Source: Clostridiales bacterium
GTDB lineage: Bacteria > Bacillota > Clostridia > Lachnospirales > Cellulosilyticaceae
Direction of reading: 5' to 3'
Assembly (NCBI GenBank): GCA_019418225.1
Contig: DYCF01000036.1
Location: forward strand, 1 to 47,597
Length of the DNA stretch: 47,597 bases
Shown: positions 33,087 through 40,786 of the stretch, one piece after another
Layout: the number at the start of each line of letters is the position of its first letter
Numbering within the stretch: the stretch's first letter is position 1
Notes under the pieces: model-generated
Databases searched by the model: none
What the model saw: only the letters and a program-made list of their open reading frames with translations
Told to the model about the DNA's origin: nothing
Position numbers and translations under genes: made by a program

Positions 33087-35186
33087 CTAGTTGTAAATGA
33101 CTTCTAATGTACCTTCTTGGAAATTCGTCATTTCTGACCAATCTTCATTGGCCACACGAATTTGGATAAAGGCTTTACCTTGTCCTGGTGTTAATGTAAA
33201 AGAGGTATTAGGTTTAATTTCGATATAATACCTTCCATCTTCTTCACCTATTTCACCTGTTACATCATAAGTCATATCCATATGCCATGGTGCCTCATTT
33301 AATTGTAAGCCAGCATAATCACACCAGAAATTCATTGGTAATGAATCATCCTTTTGGAAGTAGTAACGTAGTGTTACTTGTGATAAGTCTGTTGCTTCTT
33401 TCGCTGTAATTTCATAAATCTGATCAATGCCTACATTAAAGTGAGTTGTCATATCTATTTCTACTAAGTCTAGACTTTCATCTGGTGTTTCTTCAGGTTT
33501 ACCGTTTTCTTCACCATACACAGTACTTAACCAACCGCTTTCATCTAAGTCAATTTTTCCTGCACCTGCATAATCTGTTACCACACATACGACATCTTCA
33601 AGTGGTACAACATTATATTCATAAGGTAATACTTCCTCTGTATTATAAGTGAATTCAAAAGGCTCACTTGGTGGTGTAGATTTATGCATATCCTCCACAC
33701 CTACTATAGATGAAGACCATGCCCAATCTCCAATCGTTGATTTATCATGCCAGTCAAAACCTGTTGTAAATAAGTTTTCACCATTGTTATCCCAGCTACC
33801 GCCTGTATAAGTCCCATATTCATTCGTTACCATAGAGTTTACAATAAGTGAACGATTATAAGCTGCCGCAAAAAGTGTATCCCATGGTGCATTCATATAA
33901 GCTGTATCATTACCTTGTAATTCATTGCCTACAAGTGGTTCATTAATCCCATTAAATACACATGTATCCGCCGCAATTGAAGCGCCATTTCTAGCATTTA
34001 TCGCACGGCTTAATGTATATTTGCCATATGTCATAAAGGCCTCTTTGCTATTATGTACAGCTTGATGTGTAGAATCATCAATATAGCAGTTATATAAATG
34101 TCCTTTTCCTTGGCGAATCATAGGCACACGTTGTCCTACATTCATATAGTGGCAATACGCCATAGTCAGCTGAAGTCTTTGATTGCCATCTAATACTTCT
34201 CTTCCATCACTATATGTATAGTTTTTATAATCTTTGTCTCCTGAACCTGTTAAGTGACATTTTGAATGATATGCAGCATAGGCCATTATCTCATTCATTG
34301 TTGCGCCATTCTCACGTAAATTCCAGTAACGGCTTCCCTCACCTAAGTCACCATTTTGATACTTTTGCTCCATATATGTAATTGATTTATAAATTGGACT
34401 ATCTGATGATGGATTCTCATCTGCTTCAAGACCGAATTCACACCACGATAAAGTTACCCCAGCTGCTCCATTTTCCATATCTAACATCCCATCTGCCCCC
34501 ATAGCAAATGTACAGTGGTCAATCCATACATCATTGGCCCCATTAACTTTGATAAATGTCCAGCCCACTTCTTTATGTGCACCTGTATCATCCCATTGCC
34601 ACATTTCATCAAAATTTAGGTTACGAATAACAAGGTCTTTACTTGAAGCTTGTAATTTTAATTCTGTATGTCTTATGGTACTAGCATTTTTTGAGAAAAT
34701 AGTCAGCCCATCTGTATTTGAAATATTAAGTTTAGATGCACCACTTGCCTCTAATGAAGGATTTGTAAAGCCATAAGAAGGTGCACCATATTTTGAAATA
34801 AAATTAAATTGTTTTCTTTCTTCACTTGAAAGATTCAACTCATTCCAACCTAAATTTAAATCATTTTGCACTTCAATAACTTTAACCTCACCTGTCTGTG
34901 CATCTGCTAAAGCCTGTAAAAACTCCCTTTCATTAGTTACCTCACGGTAATATGCTGTTCCTATATATTCACTTCTATCTTTTACACCTAATGATGCAAA
35001 GCCTGTTACAGATAAAAAGCTTTCATCATAATCCTTGACCTCTCTAATTGTACCTGGAATTTCATTAACCTCGCCTTGCATAGTTGTACTTGCTGCCATA
35101 ACATAGTTTGGAATCCCTACTACTGAAAATCCTGCTGCTGCAATACTTGCTGCTAAAATCATGCTTAATGTTCTGTTTAATTTCAT
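33087..35186 (-). CDS. Secreted pectate lyase (PL1) with C-terminal CBM3-type module
   Basis: Cleaves polygalacturonate by beta-elimination with calcium. Signal peptide (RTLSMILAASIAAAGFSVVG) at the N-terminus. The PL1 parallel beta-helix shows VWIDHCTF (the conserved v-W-i-D-H), GVTLSWCEFG and the later VGQRVPMIRQGKGHLYNCYI, which carries the catalytic-region Arg residues. The last ~120 residues are a CBM3-type module (TLRYYFQKDDSLPMNFWCDY) close to the one in the cellulase at 30014. The start is the ATG at 35186: AGGGGGAG lies six bases before it. The open frame continues to 35258, but that part lies in the intergenic repeat. Confidence 0.92.
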   Translation of the reverse strand: MKLNRTLSMILAASIAAAGFSVVGIPNYVMAASTTMQGEVNEIPGTIREVKDYDESFLSVTGFASLGVKDRSEYIGTAYYREVTNEREFLQALADAQTGEVKVIEVQNDLNLGWNELNLSSEERKQFNFISKYGAPSYGFTNPSLEASGASKLNISNTDGLTIFSKNASTIRHTELKLQASSKDLVIRNLNFDEMWQWDDTGAHKEVGWTFIKVNGANDVWIDHCTFAMGADGMLDMENGAAGVTLSWCEFGLEADENPSSDSPIYKSITYMEQKYQNGDLGEGSRYWNLRENGATMNEIMAYAAYHSKCHLTGSGDKDYKNYTYSDGREVLDGNQRLQLTMAYCHYMNVGQRVPMIRQGKGHLYNCYIDDSTHQAVHNSKEAFMTYGKYTLSRAINARNGASIAADTCVFNGINEPLVGNELQGNDTAYMNAPWDTLFAAAYNRSLIVNSMVTNEYGTYTGGSWDNNGENLFTTGFDWHDKSTIGDWAWSSSIVGVEDMHKSTPPSEPFEFTYNTEEVLPYEYNVVPLEDVVCVVTDYAGAGKIDLDESGWLSTVYGEENGKPEETPDESLDLVEIDMTTHFNVGIDQIYEITAKEATDLSQVTLRYYFQKDDSLPMNFWCDYAGLQLNEAPWHMDMTYDVTGEIGEEDGRYYIEIKPNTSFTLTPGQGKAFIQIRVANEDWSEMTNFQEGTLEVIYN

Positions 35187-35224
35187 GTACATCTCCCCCT
35201 GAGTCATATACTTTATTGCGTTCA

Positions 35225-35340
35225 TATAGATTTCACATTTATAACTTTTAGTATTCATAGTTTTGAGTCATGTGAAATCATTGAGAGAAACCTTTTTACC
35301 TACATGGGTATTTCAGGTTTTTAGCTGATTTCTCTACATA
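35225..35340. repeat. Palindromic intergenic repeat, copy 2
   Basis: 116-bp unit, starting TATAGATTTCACAT and ending TTTCTCTACATA. GATTTCACAT (35229-35238) pairs perfectly with ATGTGAAATC (35270-35279); GAGAAA (35285-35290) pairs with TTTCTC (35329-35334). Collinear with copies at 5330 and 35997. The rest of the 35187-35546 spacer is AT-rich with a terminator hairpin at 35482. Confidence 0.88.
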
Positions 35341-35481
35341 TTAAACAATTAAATAAAATATATTCATTAATTTAAGTACTTATTGCATAATAACTCTAAC
35401 ACAATTAAAAATATTTTTCTACATTTTTTAATATTTGTATTTATTTTATCAAATTTTTTTATATTATTTCACCACAAAATA

Positions 35482-35525
35482 AGGCATTTGCATTACTAAT
35501 CTCACACTTAGTAAACAAATGCCCT
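35482..35525 (-). terminator. Terminator of the PH-like protein gene
   Basis: AGGCATTTG pairs with CAAATGCCCT (one mismatch), with TTACTAA/TTAGTAA extending the stem; the minus-strand transcript continues into TTATTTTG. Confidence 0.7.
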
Positions 35526-35546
35526 ATCGTTGTATCTTTTTTTATT

Positions 35547-35954
35547 TTATATACATAAATAATATTTTTTTACAAGGAAAATAATTTCTTTAGCTTGTGC
35601 TGCCTGCGCGCGTGGTACCTTGAAAGAAATAGGCGCACTATATGCTGCTCCTGATGAAGCCAGAGTCGTATTGCCATCTACTCCAATTTTAATATCTACA
35701 TCTAAATCAAAATTTCCTGCTGTTTCATACGAAACTGTTTTTACCGCTTTCTTAGGAAAGAATTTAACTTCTACTTTCTTACCTGTTACACCTTGTACAT
35801 CTACCATATAAATCCCATAGTTTGTTAAAACAACAGAATCTCTTATAAATTGATAGGATCCAATCACTTGTTCATCTTCAAAAAAGTAATCTTGCACATA
35901 ACTTAAATCTGCTCCCACAGATGCCTTACCCGTTAACTTGTCATATAGTCCCAT
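35547..35954 (-). CDS. PH-like domain protein (YokE/YvbH-like)
   Basis: A 135-residue protein that is one bacterial pleckstrin-homology-like domain, of the type once called DUF1696: DEQVIGSYQFIRDSVVLTNYGIYMVDVQGVTGKKVEV, then the central FDLDVDIKIGV strand region and a C-terminal helix (AQAAQAKEIIFLVKKYY). Cytoplasmic, function unknown. AAGGAG precedes the ATG. The gene is flanked on both sides by palindromic repeat copies in the same orientation. Confidence 0.8.
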   Translation of the reverse strand: MGLYDKLTGKASVGADLSYVQDYFFEDEQVIGSYQFIRDSVVLTNYGIYMVDVQGVTGKKVEVKFFPKKAVKTVSYETAGNFDLDVDIKIGVDGNTTLASSGAAYSAPISFKVPRAQAAQAKEIIFLVKKYYLCI

Positions 35955-35996
35955 ACGCTTCTCCTTGTTTAATTAATTTAATATACCTTAAAACAC

Positions 35997-36111
35997 TATA
36001 GATTTCACATTTATAAAGTTTAGTTATTCATAGTTTTGAGTCATGTGAAATCATTAAGAGAAACCGATTTACCTACTTGTATATTTCAAGCTTTTAGTTA
36101 GTTTCTCTATA
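35997..36111. repeat. Palindromic intergenic repeat, copy 3
   Basis: 115-bp unit, starting TATAGATTTCACAT and ending GTTTCTCTATA. GATTTCACAT (36001-36010) pairs with ATGTGAAATC (36043-36052) and GAGAAAC (36058-36064) with GTTTCTC (36101-36107); the termini TATAGA and TCTATA are themselves inverted. Confidence 0.9.
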
Positions 36112-36129
36112 TTAAAATTATACCATACC

Positions 36130-38025
36130 TTATGGTATTTCATAAAGGTTTGCTTCATAAGGACGCAGCCACTTATCTTCTACTTTATAATTTGAAATTA
36201 TTTTTTGGTATTTTCTTACGCTTTGTTTACGTCTAATGATATTACCACTTACATTACACTCGATATAAAAAGTCTTCCCCGCCAACTTACGATAATACGT
36301 AAAAAGATTTTTGCACTTCTCATGGGTAAATATCACCTCACCATAAACTAAAGCTTTATTAGTCTTACGGAGAGCAATAAGTTGTTTATAGAAATGATAC
36401 ATGGAATTTTCTTCTTCCATTTCACTTTTTACATTATAATGCTTATAATCTTCATCTCCTATAATCCATGAAGTCCCCTTAGTGAAACCTGCTTCATCGC
36501 TATCATCCCATGGCATTGGTACTCTGCTATGGTCACGACTTCCTCTTAAGATTTTCTTAAGAGCTGTTTCCTCATCCATCGTTTTAATGAGTTCCTTATA
36601 CAAATTAATGCTTTCAATGTCTCTAAAATCTTTAATTTGTTTAAACTTCTTATTAATAAGCCCCAATTCCTGACCTTGAAAAATAAATGGCGTTCCTTTT
36701 AATGTCATCTGAATTAAAGCAAGCAGCTTTCCTAATACTTCTCTATATTCAGGTCTTTCATCCACCTTAGAAATCATACGTGGATTATCATGATTTTCAT
36801 AAAACAATGCCATCCAGCAATCATTCCCATAGCACTTCATCCACTTTATAAGATAGTTTTTAAGATAATTCAAATCATAGCTATATAAGTCAAATCGCTC
36901 ATGACCGGGCATTTCTAAATGGTCAAATGAAAATACCATATCTAATTCTCTTCTGCTCTTAGCCGTAAGCTGCCGACTCATTTCAAGGCCTACACCAGGT
37001 GTTTCCCCCACTGTAAAAGCATTATGCTTATCAAAAGTTTCCTTCCTCATTTCCCTTAAATAGTCATGTAAGTGAGGGCCATAAAAATAGTGTTCAACGC
37101 CATAATACTTCATCATTTCTCCAAGTGACTTATTTCCCTCAGGCAAGCCCTCTCTCTTTGAAATATAGTTGATGACATCTAATCTAAAACCATCTATACC
37201 CTTCTCTAGCCACCAATTAATCATCTTATAAATCTCTTGACGCACAGCCACATTATCCCAGTTCAAATCCATCTGCTTCTTAGAAAACAAATGTAACGCC
37301 CAACTGCCTTGTGATTTATAATAATTCCAGGCCGGCCCGCTAAAATAAGAAGTCCAGTTATTAGGTAATTGATTTTCTTCTCCTTCTTTAAAAAGATAAT
37401 AATCTTTATACAAAGAACCGCTCTCTTTTATAGCTTTTTGAAACCATTCATGCTCATCTGAGGTATGATTCACCACTAAATCCATAATGAGTTTCATCCC
37501 TCTTTTATGCACCTCATTTAAAAGTTTATCAAAATCCGCCATAGTACCGAATTCAGCCATAATTTTATAATAATCCCTAATATCATAGCCATTATCATCA
37601 TTGGGCGAATCATAAATCGGGGATAGCCAAATCATATCTATACCAAGCCCTTGTAAATAATCAAGCTTCTCTATAATGCCATTAATATCCCCTATGCCAT
37701 CTCCATTACTATCTTTAAAGCTCCTGGGATAAATCTGATAAACAATCTTCTCCTTCCACCAGACTTCTTCAATGCTCTCCTGACTCACTTCGACCATAGA
37801 CTCTGCTTCATTTAGTAAAGTCAAAAAGGAGTTATAAAACTGCTTATCTAATAGCTTTCTACTAAGATGCATCACTGTTTTTAAACGAAGGTTCCCTACA
37901 ATAGGATTTGTAAGTATCTTTTCACTCTTGCCAACTTGCATCAATAACTTATCCAAAATATCCTTTCCAACTGGGTTTTTATAAATATCTTTTAGCTTAC
38001 TTTCAATGCCCAACTGCTCTGCCAT
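36130..38025 (-). CDS. Cytoplasmic GH13 alpha-glucosidase (oligo-1,6-glucosidase-like)
   Basis: GH13 enzyme of the oligo-1,6-glucosidase/trehalose-6-phosphate hydrolase type, with no signal peptide. Motifs: QIYPRSFKDSNGDGIGDI, DLVVNHTSD (region I), GFRLDVIN with nucleophile Asp283 (region II), TVGETPG with acid/base Glu341 (region III) and ENHDNPR with Asp413 (region IV). An unusual N-terminal extension of about 85 residues precedes the catalytic barrel; it is helical and unassigned. Other GH13 members start within a few residues of the barrel. GGGGAGG precedes the ATG. It probably degrades imported alpha-glucosides. Confidence 0.9.
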   Translation of the reverse strand: MAEQLGIESKLKDIYKNPVGKDILDKLLMQVGKSEKILTNPIVGNLRLKTVMHLSRKLLDKQFYNSFLTLLNEAESMVEVSQESIEEVWWKEKIVYQIYPRSFKDSNGDGIGDINGIIEKLDYLQGLGIDMIWLSPIYDSPNDDNGYDIRDYYKIMAEFGTMADFDKLLNEVHKRGMKLIMDLVVNHTSDEHEWFQKAIKESGSLYKDYYLFKEGEENQLPNNWTSYFSGPAWNYYKSQGSWALHLFSKKQMDLNWDNVAVRQEIYKMINWWLEKGIDGFRLDVINYISKREGLPEGNKSLGEMMKYYGVEHYFYGPHLHDYLREMRKETFDKHNAFTVGETPGVGLEMSRQLTAKSRRELDMVFSFDHLEMPGHERFDLYSYDLNYLKNYLIKWMKCYGNDCWMALFYENHDNPRMISKVDERPEYREVLGKLLALIQMTLKGTPFIFQGQELGLINKKFKQIKDFRDIESINLYKELIKTMDEETALKKILRGSRDHSRVPMPWDDSDEAGFTKGTSWIIGDEDYKHYNVKSEMEEENSMYHFYKQLIALRKTNKALVYGEVIFTHEKCKNLFTYYRKLAGKTFYIECNVSGNIIRRKQSVRKYQKIISNYKVEDKWLRPYEANLYEIP

Positions 38026-38124
38026 TTAGAAGCCTCCCCTTATATTCTTTTCTCCATTATAGCCCCTTTTTTCCTCTCATGTTATAATAAAACTATTCAT
38101 TTATATTATTTATGGAGATTACTT

Positions 38125-38778
38125 ATGCAAATCACAATTGATCAAACAGAAATTTTCTTTCATGTCCAATATAGCAAACGAAAAAAGATGACACTAGAAG
38201 CTACGCCAGAAGGTCATATCACTGTAAAGGCACCGTCTAAATCTACAGAAGCGGACATTATGTCTTTTATGAAAGCTCATAGCAAAGCCCTTCTAGATTT
38301 TCAAAAACGCCTTGAAAATAGAAAGTTTATTTCAAGCCAAAAAAGTTACAACGAAACTGAAAACTTCTTATATCTAGGCAAAGCTTGTACTTTAAATGAA
38401 CTACTTGAAATCATCCCAGAAACTGAAGAAGAAGTCCAACTTGCTCTCAAAAAATTTTATACTACTAAGACAAAAGAAATCGTAAAAAAACGTGTTAAAC
38501 ACTTTGAAAAGATTATCGGCGTCAAATCCAAGAGCATCACCGTAGTAAATTCACCTAAATCTTGGGGAACCTGCAATAATCTTAAGGACCTCACCTTCAA
38601 TTACAGACTTTCTATGGCTCCGCTGCATGTTATTGACTATGTTGTCATTCATGAACTTTGCCATATTCTTCACCTCAATCATGACCGTTCCTTCTGGCGC
38701 AAGGTAGGTGCTTACGATAGCAATTATGAAGCTCATCAAGCTTATCTTGCACGCTTTGGCGGTGTAATGACCATTTAA
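38125..38778 (+). CDS. YgjP-like metallopeptidase-fold protein (M48/WLM type)
   Basis: 217 residues; the C-terminal half holds the zinc motif VIHELCHILHLNHDRSFW (HExxH plus a third His) preceded by SKSWGTCNNLKDLTFNYRLS, the hallmark of the YgjP/DUF45 family. The N-terminal half is the family's beta/helix part (YSKRKKMTLEATPEGHITVKAP). Cytoplasmic; true activity is not established for the family. GGAG precedes the ATG. A strong terminator follows. Confidence 0.88.
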   Translation: MQITIDQTEIFFHVQYSKRKKMTLEATPEGHITVKAPSKSTEADIMSFMKAHSKALLDFQKRLENRKFISSQKSYNETENFLYLGKACTLNELLEIIPETEEEVQLALKKFYTTKTKEIVKKRVKHFEKIIGVKSKSITVVNSPKSWGTCNNLKDLTFNYRLSMAPLHVIDYVVIHELCHILHLNHDRSFWRKVGAYDSNYEAHQAYLARFGGVMTI

Positions 38779-38785
38779 ATTATCT

Positions 38786-38834
38786 AAAAAAGCTAGACAT
38801 GGGGCACGGCTTGTGCAAATGTCTAGCTTTTTTT
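38786..38834 (+). terminator. Intrinsic terminator
   Basis: AAAAAAGCTAGACAT and ATGTCTAGCTTTTTTT form a 15-bp stem with an 18-base loop, ending in a T-run; it also serves the convergent MarR gene. Confidence 0.88.
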
Positions 38835-38853
38835 AATATGAAAAAATCCTCTA

Positions 38854-39270
38854 CTATAGCCAGTCTTCTGCTAAAAGATTTTTTAGCAAACTGATGGCCT
38901 CTTTACCAATCTTTTCCGTAATTTCTTTTTCAATTGCCTGTTTTAACTTCTTGCTGTTTTCGCAGTACTCCTGCCCCTTTTCTGTAAGCCTGGCATATTT
39001 ACCCTTACCTTCTGCTTCAAAAACTAAGTAGCCTTTAACTTCTAACTGCTTTGCACACTTTGACATAGCTTGTCTTGAAATGTTTGCCTGTCTTGCAACT
39101 TCTGCTAGTGCAATCCGTCCCATGCTCAGCTTTGCAAGAAGCATCGCTTCCGTATGTGAAATCTCACTTTCCATGGTGCGTTCCCATCGCTGCTCAACTT
39201 CTCTTCTTAGTACAATATGTTTTTCACTGATTAAATCAATTAAGTTCAACTTTTTTAACTGGTCCTTCAT
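38854..39270 (-). CDS. MarR-family repressor
   Basis: 138-residue winged-helix regulator: dimerisation helices at both ends and the DNA-binding part ALAEVARQANISRQAMSKCAKQLEVKGYLVFEAEGKGKYARLTEKG. ATG at 39270 is preferred over a GTG two codons upstream. The divergent DUF2798 gene is the expected target, since two identical-type palindromic operators lie between them; autoregulation is also likely. Confidence 0.85.
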   Translation of the reverse strand: MKDQLKKLNLIDLISEKHIVLRREVEQRWERTMESEISHTEAMLLAKLSMGRIALAEVARQANISRQAMSKCAKQLEVKGYLVFEAEGKGKYARLTEKGQEYCENSKKLKQAIEKEITEKIGKEAISLLKNLLAEDWL

Positions 39271-39341
39271 AAGCACCCTACTTTCACTATTTTTCTAGTT
39301 CTTTAATTATATCCTCTTTTTTTAAAAAATACTACTCAGGT

Positions 39342-39404
39342 TGTCAACTAAGTTGACATTCTACTCAAAACCATTTAGAATAAGATTTGTCAACTTAGTT
39401 GACA
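39342..39404. promoter_or_regulatory. Twin MarR operators overlapping the DUF2798 promoter
   Basis: Two perfect 17-bp palindromes, TGTCAACTAAGTTGACA (39342-39358) and TGTCAACTTAGTTGACA (39388-39404), with centres 46 bp apart. The right half of the first supplies a consensus -35 TTGACA (39353-39358); TAGAAT (39376-39381) is the -10 box at 17-bp spacing, so the second operator covers the transcription start. Confidence 0.88.
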
Positions 39405-39429
39405 CTTTTAATTTAGAAAGGATATAAAA

Positions 39430-39891
39430 ATGGGACAAACAAAATCACAAAAATTTATTTTTACTTTAATGATGTGCTTCGGCATGGTACTTGGTATGAC
39501 AATTTATAATATGCTTTTAAACGAAGGCTTTCATCCTGCTTTCTTCACTAATCTTCTTAAAGACTTTTGGCTTGGCTTCTTAGTTGCCCTCTTAATAGAT
39601 GTATTCATCGTAGGCAAACTTGCAAAACCTATTGCTTTTAAAATCGTTAAACCTAATAAAAACACAAAGCCAATTAAAATAATCTTAGCAATTTCTTCTT
39701 GTATGGTCATTGGCATGGTCTTATTTATGTCTTTATATGGTGCTATTATCGCTGTTGGTTTTAACAGCATCACACTTAAGATTTATCCATTATGTGTTAT
39801 GCGTAACTTCATTATGGCATTACCGCTTAACTTAATCATCGTTTCACCCCTTGTAAGATTTACATTCGGCAAACTTTTCCCAGCTGCTTAA
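39430..39891 (+). CDS. DUF2798 four-helix membrane protein
   Basis: 153 residues, four predicted membrane segments arranged as two similar halves (FIFTLMMCFGMVLGMTIYNM and IILAISSCMVIGMVLFMSLY open each half), the DUF2798 pattern. Function unknown; members are often under MarR-type control. AAAGGA precedes the ATG. Promoter and twin operators are directly upstream. Confidence 0.85.
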   Translation: MGQTKSQKFIFTLMMCFGMVLGMTIYNMLLNEGFHPAFFTNLLKDFWLGFLVALLIDVFIVGKLAKPIAFKIVKPNKNTKPIKIILAISSCMVIGMVLFMSLYGAIIAVGFNSITLKIYPLCVMRNFIMALPLNLIIVSPLVRFTFGKLFPAA

Positions 39892-39907
39892 TGCCTACTT
39901 AAAATAC

Positions 39908-40013
39908 AAAAGAGCTGTTATGAAACGCCTCAAATGATGTGACCCCAATAAGTTAGATTTTTAGGTCTAACTTATTGGGGTCAGTTCACAAATCGTTTCA
40001 TAACAGCTCTTTT
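39908..40013. terminator. Terminator stem with a second palindrome inserted in its loop
   Basis: Outer stem: AAAAGAGCTGTTATGAAACG (39908-39927) pairs perfectly over 20 bp with 39994-40013. Inside lies a separate perfect 18-bp palindrome, TGACCCCAATAAGTTAGA (39940-39957) with its complement (39966-39983), loop eight bases. The inner arms look like fused inverted ends of an IS3-type element (such ends begin TGACCCC). It serves the DUF2798 gene on the plus strand and the 104-aa gene on the minus. Confidence 0.8.
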
Positions 40014-40064
40014 ATGTTAAACTTCTTGTATTGTTCCCCTTTGTATAAAAAGCAACTTTAACCC

Positions 40065-40379
40065 TTATATGCGAACTCTTTCTTTTTCTTGGTTCTCTCT
40101 TTTTATGACTGATCTTAATCTACGCAGACCTCTTGGACCACCTACACCCTTAGCTAAAATATATGTATCGAAATAACGACACAAATCATATGAAATCTCT
40201 GGTAGCTCATTGCAGATATACACAAGATCTAGCGAACTCTTAATAAGTTCATCTTCAAAGGCATGTACAATTAGCTTTGCTGAATTCATCTGCTGTGTGT
40301 ACTGCATCTTGCCATAGTTTTTTTCAAACTCCAAAATCTTTCTCATGTCATTTACAAACTTATCAATTCTCTCATTCAT
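40065..40379 (-). CDS. Small helical protein of unknown function (104 aa)
   Basis: Not recognised. Soluble and mostly helical, with FVNDMRKILEFEKNYGKMQY then AKLIVHAFEDELIKSSLDLVYICNELPEISYDL and a basic end (GLRRLRSVIKRENQEKERVRI). GGAGGGG lies seven bases before the ATG, which supports a real gene. No partner is evident. Confidence 0.6.
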   Translation of the reverse strand: MNERIDKFVNDMRKILEFEKNYGKMQYTQQMNSAKLIVHAFEDELIKSSLDLVYICNELPEISYDLCRYFDTYILAKGVGGPRGLRRLRSVIKRENQEKERVRI

Positions 40380-40786
40380 GTATTTTCCCCTCCAGTCTAC
40401 TTTATTACCAGTATATCATGTTTTTTGGAGGAGTTATATGGAATTTTATAGAATATTATTTGTTATATGACAAAGAGGTCTGCAATTATAGTTTTATTAA
40501 AGCCTTGATTTTTCGTATTCGAATCCCATATATATGTTAAATAGATTTACAACTATACCTTGTTATTTATTGTTAATGAAATATTTCCTTAACAATAGCT
40601 TTACAATTATAAAATAGACTCTTTTTACAATAGGTTTGCAACTATAATATCAGTCAAATTCCATAACTATATAGTAAAAACATCCCTTATAAATTAAATA
40701 TCATCATTTAATCTATAAGGGATGTTTTATTATTTTTAGAAATTCCTTCATCGATATACTTTAATAAAAAACTTAACTCTGAAAAC
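40380..40786. other. Intergenic space with degenerate 14-mer repeats and a terminator
   Basis: Four copies of a motif like GRTTTRCAAYTATA occur at 40477, 40544, 40598 and 40633, at uneven spacing. At 40677-40728 AAAACATCCCTTATA pairs with TATAAGGGATGTTTT, a terminator-like stem. A ribosome-like GGAGGA at 40425 precedes a 10-codon frame only. No gene is visible. Confidence 0.5.

Noticed and set aside
35187..35258. Upstream extension of the pectate lyase to 35258
   Set aside because: The extra residues lie in the intergenic repeat and a strong ribosome site fits the ATG at 35186, where a signal peptide begins.
40425..40472. Ten-codon frame after GGAGGA
   Set aside because: A good ribosome-like sequence precedes it, but the peptide is tiny and no gene follows that it could control.
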